Source: Brachynemurus nebulosus (taxonomy: Eukaryota > Arthropoda > Insecta > Neuroptera > Myrmeleontidae). From it: a stretch of DNA of 64,000 nt. The position numbers and the translations under genes are program-made. The notes under the pieces are model-generated. The model did not search any database. It had not been told where the DNA came from and was given only the letters and a program-made list of their open reading frames with translations. Positions 1 to 12,928 of this stretch are shown in pieces (position 1 is the first letter of the stretch; every line of letters begins with the position of its first letter). The stretch spans positions 26,126,598-26,190,597 of the forward strand of contig JAPWDM010000008.1 of the NCBI GenBank assembly GCA_035578155.1, written 5' to 3'.

Positions 1-332
1 ACAGTGTGGGTAGACCTGTCTCTCCCAATTTTTTAACTTGCAATGGTAGTATGTTAGTTTAGATCAAATCTTGCAATCAAAATTTAGACAACTTCCAATT
101 GAGCTGGAGGTTTCAAATTTTGCGTATAACTTGGATGACAATGGAATATTGTATAATAATAAGTTTTGTCCTAAATTCCCTCAAAACTAGAATTACTGAT
201 TTTTAGTCTTATGTAAATTTTTGACATTTCGAACTGTCAAATGTGGTCCACTGATTTTACATTGCAATTTTTTAATTTCCACAGTTATGTTTGACTTTTT
301 AAATTAATTGTGATTAGATTAAAAAGTATAAA

Positions 333-578
333 ATAAATTTAAGTAAAAAATAGTTTTTTAAAGCAAGCTTTTATTTAAAAATGAACTAAAATGTATAAAA
401 TAACTTTTGAGTGAAGTTTGAAACAATGTGCAACATAATTTATAAAAGCTTGAGGCGTTTAACCAAGTCTGGTAACTACTGAGGAGTAAAAACTTCACTC
501 AAAAGTTATTTTATACATTTTAGTTCATTTTTAAATAAAAGCTTGCTTTAAATAAAATTATTTTTTACTTAAGTTTAT
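333..578. repeat. Palindrome with ~87-bp arms (foldback repeat)
   Basis: The left arm (about 333-419) and right arm (about 490-578) are reverse complements with few mismatches; both carry AAAGCAAGCTTTTATTT or its complement. The loop is about 70 bp. No target-site duplication was found, so the superfamily is unknown. The rest of 1-718 is AT-rich and shows no recognisable gene. Confidence 0.8.
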
Positions 579-718
579 TAAATAATAAACTTTTAATTAT
601 TTTTAAAATTTAACATTTTAATTGTTACAATATTTTAGCAATTTCAAAATAGTTAATATTGTTTTGTTCCGATTAACAAATCGAATTTAATAAATCGAAT
701 AACACTATTTTGTTCCAG

Positions 719-886
719 TTATCTTTTCATGTAAGACATTGTCAAAATATAGGTGACCGAATTTGTAAAGATCATAGTATACGTGGATATGGTTTCATGT
801 GTGCACATATGAGGGAGAAATATAAGCCGTGGACACCGTTTTTGTTACGGTTTTCTCCACCTATTGAATATTGCCCTATAAAACCG
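719..886 (+). CDS. Internal exon, MD-2-related / DUF1091-like protein
   Basis: 56 codons, open throughout, bounded by an acceptor (TTGTTCCAG just before 719) and a donor (CCG|GTAAAT after 886), both phase 0. The peptide has spaced cysteines (HCQNIGDRIC, GFMCAHM) and ends EYCPIKP. It joins in frame to the exon at 2357 to give CPIKPGIYDL, resembling the CP-x-KPG-Y core of the insect DUF1091/MD-2-related lipid-recognition families. Those proteins are usually 150-200 residues with a signal peptide; only the last ~104 residues are visible here and no signal peptide is seen, so the N-terminal exon or exons are missing. The family call rests on motif resemblance; the exon itself is better supported than the name. 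Confidence 0.55.
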
Positions 887-1590
887 GTAAATATGTTTCT
901 TTCAACTTAATTTTTTCTAGTAGTTGGAAGGTTTGTATTAGTAGCTATTTTCGTAAAGGAATTATGCCAATATTTGTCTAGAATTATGAACGAAAACTAT
1001 AAAACCTTTTACCGGTACTTAGATTGGTTCAAGCAGTGGCGCCGTAAGACTAAAATTGGAACTGAATATGATAATTCAGATAAATATCGACACTTTCTTA
1101 AGAATTACAGAAAAGCTTAAAAGCAATTTTCTCATTTTAACTAGAATTCTAGTAGCCTGGGATCATTGCCGTCATTAATTGGAAGAGGACCGTGAAAAAA
1201 ATGGCGGGCCCAGGAGATAGATCAAATTTAAAAAAAAATTTTTTCCTAAAATATAGCTGAAAAAAAAATTATGTATGATTGATGACGCTCTATAAATTTT
1301 GCTTGCTGATTGGCTTAAAAGCAAGTGCAAGAGCGTTTTTAATCCCTTGTTTTTATTTCGTACTTCTCATGTATTTTTGAATATAGTTAGTTATTTTTTA
1401 CCTTAGGGTGAGTTACTGCCAAATAGAGTGGCTTTCCAATGTATATCTTCAATTGTGTAAAAATTAAATTATTAATTCTAAAATTTAAATTTTGTTTTTC
1501 TTGGTTATGAGGTGTCAAAGATGACCTTTGTCCGGACCGCCCGGACTGGTCCGAACTTCTTACCACATGGGCCTAGTTATCCTAACCTTA

Positions 1591-2160
1591 TTAACTAACT
1601 AGCTGTGCCCGCGACGTCGTTCGCGCAAAAATCAATGAGAAGTATATAAGTACAATAATTATAAAGCATGTGCATAGAACAATAGCTTTGCGTAATGTAT
1701 GCACATGCTCAAAATCGTTTTTGTATTTTCCCGTGGGAAGGAAACACTTTCCCGTTATAAAAAGTATCTTGAGTGTTGACGCAGGTAACAATTTATCAAG
1801 ACACTAAATTTCATCAACATCCGTTCAATAGTTTTTGCGTAATGTGTGCACATGCTCAAAATGGTTTTTCTATTTTCCCGGAGTAAAAAGTGTCTCAGAT
1901 GTTGACTCAGGTAATAAGTATTATCACCACACCAAATTTCATCAAAATCCGTTCAATAGTTTTTGCGTAATGTGTGCACATGCTCAAAATGGCTTTTCTA
2001 TTTTCCCGTGGGAATGAGACATTTTATATAGGTTATCATAAGTTGTTATCACACCAAATTTCATTAAAATTCGTCTAGTAGTTTTTGCGTGATGCGTGAA
2101 CAGACAGACAGACAGAAAGACAGACAAAAATTTCAAAAATCGCTGTTTTGATATCTACAT
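1591..2160 (+). mobile_element. Dispersed insect repeat with ~125-bp tandem units (RTE/SINE-like tail) in intron
   Basis: Begins near AGCTGTGCCCGCGACGTC, a start seen in many dispersed insect repeats, and ends in a CAGACAGACAGA-rich tail followed by an A-rich stretch. Between them about three units of ~125 bp repeat (about 1687-1830, 1831-1958, 1959-2081), each with TTTTTGCGTAATGTGTGCAC and CCGTTCAATAG. It fills most of the intron between the two exons at 719-886 and 2357-2503. No reverse transcriptase is present. Assignment to an RTE-type 3' end is an inference from the CAGA tail and widespread family resemblance. Confidence 0.6.
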
Positions 2161-2356
2161 CGATAACTATTTACAATACCAGTACAATTTTCAAAAAATA
2201 TTCAATGTACAGAAACGGTCTCGTTACAGTTTTATTATATGTATAGATTTTGTTTACTTTAAAAAAATTGTTGGCGTTGTTTAAGGGCTATCTACTGGAA
2301 CATCTTTAAATACGAGTAGTTATGCAATTTTTTAAAATAATCTTTTTAACTTTCAG

Positions 2357-2503
2357 GGAATATACGATTTAATTAAAGCAAGAATCGTTTTGGATGATCT
2401 TCGTAATTTGCCCCTAAAATTAGGATATAGTATGATCAAAGTATATGGATATTTAGGGCGTAAAATTATTATGTGTTTATATTCGGAAGTAACAATTGAT
2501 TAA
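2357..2503 (+). CDS. Last exon, MD-2-related / DUF1091-like protein
   Basis: Acceptor TTTAACTTTCAG precedes 2357; 48 codons then TAA at 2501-2503. The peptide starts GIYDLIKARIV, has LPLKLGYSMIKVYGY and ends MCLYSEVTID. The P-x-x-x-GYS...C-x-Y spacing is that of the C-terminal strands in DUF1091/MD-2-like proteins. Phase 0 matches the donor at 886, giving a continuous frame across the 1,470-bp intron. Members of these families are small secreted or extracellular lipid-binding-type proteins; the function here is unknown. Its 3' end faces the BTB-ZF gene, which is on the other strand. Confidence 0.55.
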   Translation, partial: GIYDLIKARIVLDDLRNLPLKLGYSMIKVYGYLGRKIIMCLYSEVTID

Positions 2504-2561
2504 CAATAATAGATATTAGTCTCGGTAAATATTTTGATATGTCTAATTGTCTATGCAAAAG

Positions 2562-2567
2562 AATAAA
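2562..2567 (+). terminator. AATAAA poly(A) signal candidate
   Basis: AATAAA 59 bp after the stop codon at 2503, well placed for the 3' end of the small plus-strand gene. The genome is AT-rich, so chance occurrence is likely in general. Confidence 0.4.
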
Positions 2568-2639
2568 TAATTATATTAATATGCTGACATAAAATTTGTT
2601 CTTTTACTTACTTGTATGCATTTGCTAAAAGCTTTATAT

Positions 2640-2830
2640 CAGTGGTTCCCAAATTCTTTTGGCCCACGGACCCCTTTGCATAGTCAAAACTTGCTCACGG
2701 ACCCTGGGTGAAAAAAAGGTACCTGAAGATTCCGTAATTGGATGAAATATATATAGTGAATTTAAATTTATTTTAAAAAAACACAATGTGATATATTTTT
2801 TATATACTTTGGTGAGAAAACTCCAAAACA
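2640..2830 (+). mobile_element. hAT-type end fragment
   Basis: Starts CAGTGGTTCCCAAATTC followed by GGCCCACGGACCCC and a second CACGGACCCTGGG, the typical outer end of hAT miniature elements. No matching opposite end was found nearby, so it is truncated; the right limit is approximate. Confidence 0.5.
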
Positions 2831-5800
2831 AAAATATTAATTCATAAAATAATTCACCTAATTCTAAACAAAGGATTCTTTGAAGATTAAAGGCGTGAGT
2901 TTAAAAATCGAATTATATCAGTTTTAATTCCACCGCAAAGAATTAATCGAATATTTTCATTTTATCAACTATGCAAAGTTTCAAGCCGATTGGTTGACAG
3001 TACGGCATCAAGTGAAACCCAATTCTATATAAAGTGTATTAGTTGTCAAATGATGTACTAATTGCGCGTTCCGTCTTAGACGGTATGGCCGTTAACATGT
3101 TAAGTTGTTGAGGTGTGAAAGTGAGGCAAAAAAATAAACTCGTTTTCACATTTATAATATTGGGATATTGGTTAGGATATTAGAAGGTAAGTTATGGAAT
3201 CTGAAAGAAATAAGTCGATATTTTTCTTATCAAATACATTTATTTGCTTTTATATCAGTCCTTACTTTCTCATATCACATTCAATCACAAGTGTTATGTC
3301 CACAGGATATTTAAATAAAATAAAAAAATAACGGTTATTTATGATTTAATCAAATGCGCCATAAAATTTGACGTTATGTGTATAAATTTATTAAAAATTA
3401 ATACTGAAGTATATAGCAAAATAATTATATAATACTGGTAATTTGTTTATAAAATAAAAAGTTCAGATAAAATTCAAAAGATTGTTATGGAATAAATGCA
3501 AGAACTGAAAACTGGCAATTCAAAATAATGTAGTAAACTTTAAAACAACATTCACTTATTTAAGTGAAATTTTTATTTGTTTACTTTGCCCCTTTGTAGT
3601 TTAAGTAGTTTATTTTACAACAGTCCTAAGTACGAATATCAATCCTGGCATTATTTTCAATTCGGTTTGAGTATTTTTTTTCATTTTAGAATACTTTTTC
3701 GATTTCATTTTTTAAGTTTTTACTATTCTTTTTTATAGTGCATTTGATTTTTTTTAAATTGTACTTTTCTTCAAATTTATAAGAAAAGCCATTTTTAAAA
3801 TTTTTTTCTTTAAACAGATAGCTTTAGTCGCTTTAGATGAAGTAACTGAAAGAATTTTTAATTTTATAAAATTTCATAAGAAAATTGTAAATTATAAAAT
3901 AATTGTAAATAATACTGATACTTCATTAAAAAAATTTAAATTAAAAAAATATATAAATCTTTTAATTAAAACCTATGAATACACAAAGAAATTTTTACTT
4001 ATAGAATAAATAAAAATAACTTCAAACTGTTGCTTTGTGATTTCTTTAAAAAATTAGAGTAGTTTTCAGTTTTTTTCTATTTATTTATTTATTTTTTTAA
4101 AATCATTTTTGTTGGTATATTAAACAAATTTCACGAGAAGTACAAGCTATAAGTAAATAATCTAAAATCTGTGAAATGTTTATTCAAAGGATTTTGTACC
4201 GGCTGATATTTTGTTAAAATATTTGTCGAAAATTAACAAGAACCGTTTTTTACGAATATCTACATTGGAAAATATTGATTTTTTCGATAAATGTACTTAC
4301 AGCAAATCGTTTTTGGAAATTTTTGATTTTTCAGTAAGGTAGTCAGAACATGTTTCTGATAATATATAAATAAAAATAGTTTTACGCGCGGCCTCGCCTG
4401 TGTGATATTTGAAATTACGAAATATCGAGCTTCAGTAATATATTACCATTAATAATAATTCTTGCTTTTTATGAATTTTTTTTTTTTTTTGAAACTTTTT
4501 CACGGGAGTCCGCTGTTTTCTTAGGGTAAAAAATAGCTTATATGTCCTCGGTTTCTCTGTTATCTCTGTGTAAAGTTGTAATGTTTTAAGCAGTTTGATT
4601 AAGCTTTGAGAATGAAAGTAAGACAAACAAACTCGCTCATATTTATAAGGTATTAGTAAGTAAGTACATAAATCGCTATACAAAATTTTAACTGGTAGAG
4701 AATTCTTTGAATAAAATGTTTAACGGCTCATGGGCTAAATAATATTTATCAAGCAAGAGCAAAAACTTTCTTTCTGTTCCTTTGGTGATGTATAAAAATA
4801 CTATACTTTGTATCTAATAATTTTTATGGACATTGTATTTTGATCTATGACCCAAGTGTTAATTCTTCTTTTGTTTAAAACCAAATTAGATTAAAAAATG
4901 AAAATAGTTTTCTGAAACATAAACATAAATATAACTATATATTGTATCATTTTTACGCTAGAAAATGAATAAGTACATTTATAAATAAAGTATCTGTTTC
5001 CATTTGTCAGTAAACTGAACACTACTCTAATAAAATTATAAAAGTGTTTCTTGGCTCAGAAACAAATAAATTATTTTTCTATTGAAACAAAAACACATTA
5101 TTACGTTTTCATATACAACAAACCTGGCCGCTAACAATATCATCAACTGCTCTGTTATTATTGTTATTACAATTTAGAATTGTCGAAGAACATTAAATAA
5201 CACAATTTTACACTTACAAAGAACACCAAGTAGTTATTTAATAGTAATTGATATACTATAACAAATGTTTATAATACAATAATTATTTACCTTTCATAAT
5301 TATTTTATTTTAATGTACCAAATTACTTTTACTTATTATATTATACTATACGACAATGCATATTTTTAACTCGGAGAGCTAATAATAGATTTCGAATTCT
5401 ATCAGACATTTGTACTCGTAAAATTTCATTATTTTTAAAATTGGTGAGTAAAAGAAGGCAATATAATCCGCTATAGTTTTAATTCGATGCGGATATTGTT
5501 AGATTAAAATGCTTATTCAATTTGTTATTAAAATTTGTTCGTCTGTAGCTTGTGCGCAAATATCCGTTTCTTAGGTAAGCTAAAATTTTACTAGAGGTAC
5601 AGATGTCCTGTATCCTGAAAACGTGTCCCATAATAATAATTTAGAGTAAGAAAATTTTGTTTATTTGCGGTTTTACAAAAGAAAGTTACTTCAAATTCCA
5701 TCCGTTCTTTATGCCTTTTTGAAAAGCCATAAAAATCTCATCAATTTTTGTGAACTAGATAGCCTAGATAGCCTCGGATGAAGGTATTTATTGAATCTGA

Positions 5801-7164
5801 GTGAACCTAGAAGTGTACAATTATTTTATTTGATTAACCCAAGCAATTAATTTTAGTGACAGGAGTAAGATTTAAAAATGTGGCCTTTTGTAATATATTT
5901 CTTGAAACTATTTAAATGGCGGATTTTTAGGCGTTAGGCCGATGAGTTGTCAGGCCAAAAATATTTTAAGATCAAGAAACTTTCTTTGTTTTTGGGTTTT
6001 GGGAAACACATCTAACCTAGAGCCTTGGGGATAAGTTTAGTTAAGTTGATTTCTGAGCTTTATCGACTTTATTTTTGTGTATTGAATGGTCACTTTTTTG
6101 TATTCTCCCAGAAACTTGAAATTTTTAATCTTTATAGAAAAATTCTACAATGTCATATTTAAATGATATCATCTAAAAATGTCATTTAAAATATATAATA
6201 TTTATGGGAAAAATTCAAGAAAGCGATATTATTTCTATTAGCGATATTACATAAATCCAACAATAAAAGAAATTACCTTTTTGGAATACTATCGTGGAAC
6301 ACGTTGAGGGAGTTTTAAATTTATTGCCTTAATAGAGAAGATTCAGCTTTCACAATTCTTTTAAGATTACGGTTGTGTTAGGAGTCCAATAAATCCATTT
6401 TACAAATTAATTTCATAATATGTTCAATTAACAAAATCTTATAAGTATTTGTACATTAAAATAAAATTGATATAAAATTAATTTATACAGAAAAAATGCA
6501 TTTGTTTATTGAGTGTATTCAGTCTGAGGCAAATATTTATTATTAATTAACTATTATTTGTTTATGTATGTGACGTATTCGTATTGCATTTGTTGTACTT
6601 TAAGGAATAAAAGTTATTACTCATTTAGGCACTTATGGATAAATATTTAATTTTCATTAGTTTATTGTGTGTATGGCATTATTACTTTTAAAAAATATTC
6701 TACTGATGTTGAAACCGGCGTAACAGTTTTTAATAAAATGGATTCAGTTTTTTTACAGTAAAAAATTCTATGAAAAGAAAATATCTTTTTGTTGTATGAA
6801 CCTAATCTGGTTTAACAATAGTCACATGTTACATTTGTAATTCCTACATCTAGTCATCGCCTTGCAAAGTTATGTTACCATTAATTTGTGAGATTTTACG
6901 AGTAGAAGCAAAATAAGTTCGAATTCTTTTCATCATCAAATTATTTACGAATAACCAGCTAGTTAGTTCAAGATTTCATAAGGTAACAATATTTATTTTA
7001 ATTCTGTTGTTAGGAGGGGGCATAGGTATCAGTTTTATCTATTGGTTGTTCTCTAGTGTCCCCTTCCAGCTTTATACGAACTTTGTTATTATATTATCAT
7101 GTTATTGTCGAACTCTTCGGTATATACCGTATATACTGTAAAATCTAAACAATGTTATAACATA
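2831..7164. other. AT-rich intergenic DNA, no gene seen
   Basis: No coding exon with plausible splice sites or conserved motif was recognised on either strand. Contents are homopolymer-rich spacer DNA. Confidence 0.5.
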
Positions 7165-7303
7165 GGTCTTGTTTAGTATCTACTAACACTAACATTAGTA
7201 GTTGCTACAATTACATGTAGAATTACGTTTAAATATATACTTGAACGTAATTCTATGCTGGTTGGTAGCAACTATTAATGATTAGACATGTGTAAACAAG
7301 GCC
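7165..7303. mobile_element. 139-bp palindromic MITE
   Basis: The ends GGTCTTGTTTA and TAAACAAGGCC are inverted. The arms continue inward through AGTTGCTAC and GTAGCAACT to a shared AGAATTACGTT/AACGTAATTCT, so almost the entire element folds into one hairpin. No clear target-site duplication. Confidence 0.7.
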
Positions 7304-8768
7304 ATTAAAGAGAATATATGTATCTTTGTTAAATGTAAAACAATAAAGAACGTATTTAATTTTAGCAAGTTGAAAACTGTAACTCTTTACTTGTTAATTT
7401 ACAGAAAAAATTTTCAAATTATGCATTAAAAGCTTTTCTGTGAGTCACTCACTCTATCTCTTAGTGAAAACCGAAAAAAAATCGATTCAGTAATTATAGT
7501 AGCTATTTATTGCATAGTATAGTTTAGTTTAAAATAATCACAGAGAATAGATCTTTCTAGAAATTTGTGTAGGATAGATTGTCCACACAAGGAATAGTTA
7601 TTAGACGTTCTATTAAAGTGTTATGTAATAGCAAGAAAATGACTATTGAAATAACTAGGTTGGTTTCAGTAACAAAAACGTATTTTCTTTCTTAGTATTC
7701 TAATTACTCCTCTTTCTGAAATTTCTTTAGTCTTAAAACTATCTAATCCACAATAGACTAAAAAAATTAAATATTTTTATAATTATTATATTTATGTACA
7801 AATTAAAATAAGTTATGGATGGTGTAAAAACGTTAAAATGCACTTTTTCTGATTTCAATAAATACGCTTTTTTGCTTTTTTTGTTTTGTTTTTTTAAATA
7901 TATATCTAAAACGTTTACATCATTAATACAGTTGATTTTTAAGTTAAAATTAATAATCAAAGGTGAATTGCAATTATCATATTTGACTGTATTACTTATT
8001 AATTTGTGTAAATCATTTATATATCTATTTGTTAAGTACGATTTGATAATATTGGTAATAACACTTTACGTAAACTATATTTCTTATAGACGGATTTTTC
8101 ATTTATGTCATCTAATATAAAATTTTTATTTTAAAACTGCTTATTTCGATATTACAAACCTGAGTAACATATTATTGATGCTGTTTAAAATAATACTGAT
8201 AAAAATTAATAGTATGTGTTTATTCGAATTAAATGAAGTTGTTATTGTATTTAAATGAGAAATTTTAAGATTCGTAAACTTAGCACTCTCATTAAAAAAA
8301 AAAAAACGTACTATTCTTATAAAAAATGTTCTTAAGTGACAATTAGGTGTTGTAGTCAAAACTAAGCAGTCGAACGATGTCACTGAAAGACTGTTCGCGT
8401 AATGTGAATTGAAAAAAGTGTTTTTGGTGTATTTAGCCCAAATTTACAATGAGATTGTAATATCATAATTATGTACTACAGTAGTAATGGTGAAGAGTCA
8501 AATGTCAGTGGACTTCGACTATATCGACAACTGAGGCATTACTAAAATTTGGTCGCTATATCTAAAAGTCGTTACATACCCTCAAATTTCGTAAATATAA
8601 TATGTGCCTACTTATTTCAGAATATTAAATAATTTACTGGTAGAGTCACTTAATAAATAATAAAAAATAATTAATCTGTAATCAAAGGAGTGTGTTTTCG
8701 TATGGAAATGAACGAAAAATAAGAAATGTTAGTAATTTTTGTAGCATACTTGTATTACTAGTATATAG
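7304..8768. other. AT-rich intergenic DNA, no gene seen
   Basis: Several open stretches of 60-100 codons exist on both strands, but all are low-complexity (Phe, Ile, Asn, Lys) and overlap each other, as expected in AT-rich noncoding DNA. Confidence 0.5.
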
Positions 8769-9058
8769 AAGAGTTTCTCAAACTTTTTGCATCGCGTATC
8801 ACTATTCAATCGTAAAACACAATTTTTACTGCTCAAAAATCGATCATATTTTTTTTTTTTTTGTATATTTAGTTTTGAAATTTTTATTAGCAGATATTTC
8901 CAATAATTCATGTCATTTAGTACAGTTAAATTTGTATTTACTAATTAAACTTGCTGTTATAATCAGATTTTCTACCATTATAGAAATCTGGCTACGTATC
9001 CCATACATCTGACTGATGTATCCTCAGAGGTACGCGTACCATACTTTGAGAAACACTG
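8769..9058. mobile_element. 290-bp hAT-like MITE
   Basis: Left end AAGAGTTTCTCAAAC pairs with the right end GTTTGAGAAACACTG in reverse orientation (GTTTCTCAAA core). This CAGTGTTTCTCAAA type of end is typical of hAT elements. The flanking octamers GTATATAG and GTACACAT agree at 5 of 8 positions, a possible decayed duplication. Confidence 0.6.
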
Positions 9059-12000
9059 GTACACATTTGTGCGTTTTATGGTATCGATAATATGTATGCT
9101 CTAAAAAATTTTATTTATGTATTTGAAAGAATTCACCAAAACCCGCTTAGTAATATTAATTAGTTTGCAATTCCCGGCGCGTCCACCATTGTTACGACTT
9201 TATATATTTAATATTTTTTTTTTTTTTTAAATTTGTATTTGGATCTTTTCCTTTAGAGAATAATTAGTTTTATAATTCTCAGTTATTGATTAGTACACCT
9301 ACAATAGTAGCTTATTTTCATTTTTGAGAGCGCTAAGTTTATTGAATTGAAATTTTAGCCGTGTATGTTAAAACAATACAGCATGTGAAGATGTTTTATT
9401 TGTACTTCCATTTGTAAATTGTGCTATTTTATTTTTTACTGATAAAATACTTTAATGAGGGTTTAGTTAAAATTGGAATATTAGTAAATACCTTAAAAGA
9501 AATAGTTTTATTAAAATCTTTATATGTAAAATTAAAATTTAGTTTTATATTTGGTTTTGTCATCATTAGAAGATATGTGGGAGTCTGAAATTTACTGAAA
9601 TTCATAAAGTTATGTATGTCAATTAATTCTTAAAATAATATCTGAATTATTATTATTTTTAAAATACGATTTGGTCTGATTTAATGATAAGATAATGTTT
9701 GCAATATTTTAAAAGAATGAAAATGTAACAGTTTTGAAAAAAGTTGGAAAAACTATTGGGTAAGATTTCAGTAATATATAATTATAATATATTCAAAGAG
9801 ATTGGTAAAAAGCAGAGTTGGCAGAACTGAGGAGCTTAAGAATTTTAGTCTGTATTTTCAAATGTACATGTAGCTTATTGATTGTTTGTTAGGTTATTCA
9901 CTTAAAAGTAACAAAGTGAAATTTCTTTTTGCCAAATTTCTTTACACTATCAAATTTTATTGAAAGATTTTTTACATTTAAATATCTAAAAATGAAAACT
10001 AATTTGTTATACAAGATTTTCAAAACTAGTTACACTAATTGTTTGAAATAGGGAAAGATAATTACGTATGTGTTTGTCACATGGATATAAAAAAATATTA
10101 TAAACAATTTTTAAGGAATGTAAGTAAATTTTTGAAAAGTGAATTTTGACAATTTTATCCGATGTTTTTGATGCTATCGTGCTGTCTCGTTATATCATAG
10201 TGCTCGCGTCAGAGGCACTGAAGGTAATGAAGACCGCATTTTACCAATTGATATAAGTTTAGAGGAGTCCAAAGATTAATATTTTCAATGTTATCGGCCA
10301 ACTGTTTGGTCCTTGTGACCAACATATTCATAATTGTCTGCACATTGTTTTTCCCTATTTCAAATCATTCATGTAATACTGTTTATAAATATATCGTGTG
10401 TACATACATACATTATGAATATTTTCACGGCGTTTCCACCATTGATACCTGTATAATTTTGTTAAGCAATTATGAACACAAAGATACGAAATTAATAGAC
10501 AAACAGGAACGCCATTTTGATTAACTCTGCCTTTCTTTCTGTCTAACTTTCAGTCTTTAAAAATTAATAATATTATTAAAACATATTGTTTATAAAAAAG
10601 TATTATTTTGCATTTTATATTAGATGGCTAAACTTTTACGAGTTAACATATAATAAATACAATATTGTTAAAATGTACAAAAATAAATGATTTAAATATT
10701 TTGTAAATATTAAACTTCTTTAAAACTATTTCTGCATAAAAAGTTTCAGTTGTTTTACTGATTGTTATGTTTCGTTTATTGTTTGTATTGTTATTTATTT
10801 TGTAGTTTATTTGTAGCTTATTGTTTGCTCGAATTAAAATTGATAAAAATAACACCATTACTATTGTACTGTTTATAAAGTTGTATTAAAAATATAGGAA
10901 CTTTATATATATGAGGAAAATCATGTATTGACTCAAGTCATTCATAAATACACACAGTCATGTTCTTGACTCCTCTGTCATAAAATAACTAAAACAGTCT
11001 TTATAACGAAATAAATGTGTACGAGTTGTGTTATTCATGAAATACTTGCGAAAAATACACATTGCTTAGGAAATTAAGGCTATTATAGGCTTTGTCTTAT
11101 GTATTTGTTGCTCTTATTTCGAAAAATGTTTTGTTATTTTTATAATTTTAATTAGAGTGAGGTTAGAAATTATTTGAAGTGCATTATTATTTCGAAATAA
11201 AATATATCATCTGTCATAAATAATTTAAAAAAAAATCTTACAAATACTTATTATTTCTAATATTAATAATCATATTATATTATTAATACATTAAATTTTT
11301 AATTCTATTTTATTTACTAACTACACATTTAGTTATCCACAAAGAATGAGAGGTACAATTTGGCACAAACATACATTATGTCTTACATTACTCTAGTTGA
11401 TTTATATGGATATTACAGATTTTGAAAATCAAATTACGGAATTTATTGAGTATGAGGATTACTAAATGACAACGTGATAAAAACTACTATCAATTAAATT
11501 AAAAAAGTTTTTTTTCTTAATCCTCATACAGGTTCGGAAAGTTTTTCAAGACAACAAATCTTTTAAACATTAAACATTGACAAATTGACTGTGCATTTAA
11601 ATCAATTTTGACACCAATCTTTTTTTACATATTTGTAAGTAACAATGAGATTTTTTTACAATTTTGAATGAGATTGATTTCAAAATTGATTTTTTTAACC
11701 ATTATTAGTTTATAGTAAAATTACGGTTTTCCAGCTAGTAGGAACATCGAAAGGTCTACATTTTATTGTTATTGTTTAAATTACACCATATAATATTTAT
11801 ATTGCTTGGAAAATCTCACTGCGAGTACAACAGTTCAATATAATAATGTGCAGTAGCATTTATGAGTTAGTTTTTTTTTTTCAAATCATCTATCACATCG
11901 TAACTTTAATTTATTAATATTTAATAATTCTAATATTTAATTATTTATCTTTGAATTTGATATTAATTTATAAACAATACTGAGAATTTTCGGTCAAATA

Positions 12001-12641
12001 CTTATGTAGTTCTTTAATAATTTTTAATGGAATATTACAATATTTTTTTAAATTTTGGTTTTGGAAAATTACTTTGATATTGTTCCAAAAGACTGACTAT
12101 GTATTTTATGTTTGGATTTTTGTTGCTAGCTGCATGAGTTTAAGGATGTTATTTTAAAATTATTATAAAAAATTGTTAGTTTCCATTTTTATACGTGAGC
12201 TGTTGATTATTACTTTTGGAACGTTTTTAAATATACACTCGGTGACGTAACTTATATTAAAATAATTTTTTTTGTTAACAATACGTCACAGTAGAAATAC
12301 TGATATTATCAATTAATATATTTTTTTAAATAAATTAATACAAAATATTTATAATATGTAGCTTTAGACATTTATATAAATATGATTTTTTTTCATTTTT
12401 TTTTTTTAACTTTTAATTACAGACAAACACGCTTAAATTATAACAATAATATAAGTAAATGAGTTGTAATTTTTTAAAAATTACTATTTTAAAATACTTT
12501 CTATAATAACTATTTCGTTGCTTTTCTTCTATAACAGCCACAATTTTATCAATAAATACTGACTTTAAAAAAATTATTGTACCCAATTCCATTCATTTAG
12601 TACAACGAAAGAATGAATATATCACCCGTCTCTGTTCCAGA
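9059..12641. other. AT-rich intergenic DNA between convergent genes
   Basis: No exon recognised. Short phrases such as GGCGTTTCCACCATT near 10430 recur near 19980 and, diverged, near 9175, suggesting dispersed repeat remnants. A short inverted pair GGTGACGTAAC/ACGTCAC lies near 12240-12290. Confidence 0.4.
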
Positions 12642-12651
12642 TTTATTTATT
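12642..12651 (-). terminator. Overlapping poly(A) signals for the far zinc-finger isoform
   Basis: On the minus strand this reads AATAAATAAA, two overlapping AATAAA signals about 280 bp past the stop codon at 12929-12931. Position suits the 3' UTR of the far terminal exon. Confidence 0.45.
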
Positions 12652-12928
12652 CGCCGTGATCGTTAATATCTGGAAGTAATTCCTAAAAATTGCTTTTTAT
12701 CAAGTACAATTCCTACTCAAATCATCGAGTTTTATCACGTTTTTGTGTATTCGAGGTAATATTTTATTTCTGTGTACTTAAATTCAATACGAAATAATCT
12801 AAAATTCAATATATCTAAAAGGAATAGTAATATTTTCAATTGCCATTTACATGAAGATTGGGAATTAAGAAAACAAATATTTTTGTAAAAAAATATCTTC
12901 AAGGCCACACAAGCCCATGCTTCTTCAT

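Noticed and set aside
7815..8120. 101-codon Phe/Leu-rich open frame, possible membrane peptide
   Set aside because: Low-complexity product of AT-rich DNA with another frame opposite; no splice or conservation evidence.
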